DNA of 7,331 nucleotides from NCBI GenBank assembly GCA_003561665.1, contig PWVY01000018.1, positions 1 to 7,331 of the forward strand, given 5' to 3'. This DNA is from Thermoplasmata archaeon. GTDB lineage: Archaea > Thermoplasmatota > SW-10-69-26. Shown here one piece after another: positions 5,869 to 7,331 of the stretch. The notes under the pieces were generated by a model that saw only the letters and a program-made list of their open reading frames with translations, did not search any database and was not told where the DNA came from. How positions within the stretch are numbered: position 1 is the first letter of the stretch; every line of letters begins with the position of its first letter. A program made the translations under genes and the position numbers.

Positions 5869-7331
5869 TTACATGGCGCCTGCGTGGGGCTCTTCCAGCC
5901 ACGGGTCAAAGCACACGTTCACATCGTCCTCGATGTAGATCATGTCCCCTTTCCCGTCGGCGAGGGTGTCAGTGCATGCGTCATGAGTGCCACCGCTTGG
6001 CCCTGTCGCGTGGCCCCACCAGTTGCCCGTGGCCTGCAGGGTGTCCTTGTGAGCTTCCACGGACAAGCCAGAGTCCGTGTTCGCGTGGATGTTGTTGTAC
6101 CCGATCACCGTACCCGACGGCACGCGATCGAAGGAGATATCGACCAAGAGGATGCCGTTTTGGTCGTTGTGGGCGATGATGTTCTCGCTAATCGTGTTGT
6201 CTTGCGAGTTTCCTAGCAAGAGCACGCCATCTCCGCCGTTGTGATTGATCGTGTTTCCTTCCAACAGGTTCCCATGGCTGCCGCTTAGGAACACGCCAAC
6301 ATCCAAGTTGTCGGTGATCGAGTTGTTCAGGACAGCGTTGTCACTTCCCCATATGGCTATGCCCTCCATGTGGTGATCAATCGTGTTCTCCTCCACCACG
6401 TTCCAGAAGCCCTCCACGAACACACCGAACCAGCCGTTGTTGGCGATCATGTTCCCCTCCACCACGTTCTTGCTCGCCCATGAGACGCCCACGCCGTCAC
6501 CCGCGTTGTGCATGATCGTGTTCCCACGGATCACGTTCTCCATATTCTCCACGAGCACCCCGGTTCCTTCGTTGTTGGTGATCGTGTTGCCCTCCACCAT
6601 GTTCTTGCTGCCAGACGCCAGACTCACACCGATGGAGTCGTTGTCTGCGATCGTGTTCTCCTCCACCACGTTTTCGAAGCCTCCTGCATGCACGCCAACC
6701 CCTCCGTTGTTAGCGATGGTGTTCCCCTGCACGACGTTCGCAAAGCCCCCGGTGTACACGCCGACCCCGTTGTTGTTGGCGATCGTGTTCGCCTGGACCA
6801 CGTTCTCGCTGCCAGACTCCAGGTTCACGCCAATGGAGCCGCTGTTTGTGATGGTGCTGTCTTCGATCACGACATTCTCTGTGGAATCCAATTCGATACC
6901 AACCTCATAGCCGATGATCACGTTGTTTCGAAGGACGACGTGCGATGAGGTGTCCTCGAGGAGGATACCCTCGCCCCACGGCTGCATCCACAGGGAAGCG
7001 GCGAAAAATTGGGCCTCCCGCTCGGTAGGTAGGATGCACCAACCTTCGATGACGTACGGATCGTCAGCTGTGCCGCTTCCTTGCGTTACGCCGCTGCCCG
7101 GTCGAGGAACGATCTCTCCCGTTCCCGAATTCGCCAAGGTGAACCCTTCAGATCCTTGCTCCTCCGTGATGCGAATCGGTGGGTGCGGTTCGCAATCGTC
7201 CTCTTGCTTGACGTCCACGATCCCCGTCGAGGCCGTCATGGAGTCAGCGTCGGAACCGGTAACATCCGCTCCCGGGAGTTCGGCCTCGTGGATGGTAGGC
7301 CTCTCGGCACGATCCATCCAATCCGAAACCC
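5869..7331 (-). CDS. NosD-like parallel beta-helix repeat protein (5' end cut by window edge)
   Basis: A probable secreted or surface right-handed parallel beta-helix protein of the NosD/PbH1 repeat type. Numbered from the ATG at 7317 (482 residues), it has GTADDPYVIEGW (82-93), the usual lead-in to the helix; then about eleven coils of roughly 22 residues (about 125-415) of pattern NVVEGNTIxxNxGxGVxxxG; then GNWWGHATGPSGG (431-443), a common closing motif, and a Cys-containing tail. Asn ladders (NNV, NTI, NNS) stack at matching coil positions. No signal peptide is visible at the 7317 ATG and the frame stays open to the window edge (TGG, GAT, TCG and GTT codons before it), so the true start is probably outside. 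No PGF-CTERM or membrane anchor is seen at the C terminus. These folds often bind or process polysaccharide; no catalytic residues can be assigned. Base composition differs from the neighbouring operon, so a functional link is doubtful. Confidence 0.88.
   Translation of the reverse strand, partial: VSDWMDRAERPTIHEAELPGADVTGSDADSMTASTGIVDVKQEDDCEPHPPIRITEEQGSEGFTLANSGTGEIVPRPGSGVTQGSGTADDPYVIEGWCILPTEREAQFFAASLWMQPWGEGILLEDTSSHVVLRNNVIIGYEVGIELDSTENVVIEDSTITNSGSIGVNLESGSENVVQANTIANNNGVGVYTGGFANVVQGNTIANNGGVGVHAGGFENVVEENTIADNDSIGVSLASGSKNMVEGNTITNNEGTGVLVENMENVIRGNTIMHNAGDGVGVSWASKNVVEGNMIANNGWFGVFVEGFWNVVEENTIDHHMEGIAIWGSDNAVLNNSITDNLDVGVFLSGSHGNLLEGNTINHNGGDGVLLLGNSQDNTISENIIAHNDQNGILLVDISFDRVPSGTVIGYNNIHANTDSGLSVEAHKDTLQATGNWWGHATGPSGGTHDACTDTLADGKGDMIYIEDDVNVCFDPWLEEPHAGAM
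6190..6900 (-). repeat. Degenerate 66-base tandem coding repeats in the NosD-like gene
   Basis: Units of about 66 bases (22 codons) recur with well-kept DNA, for example + strand variants of ATCGTGTTC followed by (C/T)CC(T/A)CCACCACGTTC near 6378, 6450, 6582, 6654 and 6789. Conservation at DNA level suggests fairly recent duplication or recombination among coils. Exact boundaries are approximate. Confidence 0.75.

Noticed and set aside
6190..6900. CRISPR array
   Set aside because: The periodicity is in frame, about 66 bases, with no unique spacers, and encodes beta-helix coils.
6383..6948. + strand open frames opposite the NosD-like gene
   Set aside because: Their periodic sequence simply mirrors the 66-base coil repeats read on the other strand.

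Overview
This GC-rich window is probably archaeal. The evidence is a parallel beta-helix (NosD-type) surface protein with the DDPYVIEGW and GNWWGxxTGPSGG motifs common in Euryarchaeota/Thermoplasmatota-like genomes, a winged-helix/FHA fusion regulator of an archaeal style, and a TATAAA element about 46 bases upstream of a start codon that also has a Shine-Dalgarno site. A bacterial host is not excluded, and I cannot place it more precisely.

Layout, left to right: (1) the 3' part of a Ser/Thr protein kinase on the + strand (1-517); (2) a winged-helix + FHA protein on the - strand (461-1138), tail-to-tail with the kinase and overlapping it by 57 bases; (3) a 240-base gap holding a promoter for the FHA gene and a GC-rich hairpin; (4) a tightly packed four-gene - strand operon running from 5763 down to 1379; (5) a 105-base AT-containing intergenic region, the probable operon promoter; (6) the 3' part of a NosD-like beta-helix protein on the - strand (5869 to the window edge).

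The operon is the notable part. In transcription order it encodes a small protein with a two-helix membrane hairpin and a coiled coil (5763-5269); a 483-residue protein with a helical half, a Pro-rich linker and a second folded half (5272-3821); a 466-residue tubulin-superfamily GTPase (3828-2428); and a 349-residue coiled-coil protein (2428-1379). Successive genes overlap by 4, 8 and 1 bases, so they are probably translationally coupled.

The GTPase resembles tubulin proper more than FtsZ. It has GTGSG in T4, DLD in T2, a DN...TYDEIN...LRF block carrying the guanine-contacting residues, an RGN motif, and a C-terminal AYLHTYEGWGY motif like the tubulin AFxHWYxxEGM helix region. Its T7 loop is shortened and lacks the catalytic acidic residue. 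My inference is a membrane-linked tubulin-like filament system with two helical or coiled-coil partners. A kinase and an FHA regulator next door may give phospho-Ser/Thr control. I know of no described system with this gene set.

A second layer is base composition. From 1 to about 5,870 the + strand is strongly G-over-C whichever strand carries the gene, and the skew disappears in the NosD gene.
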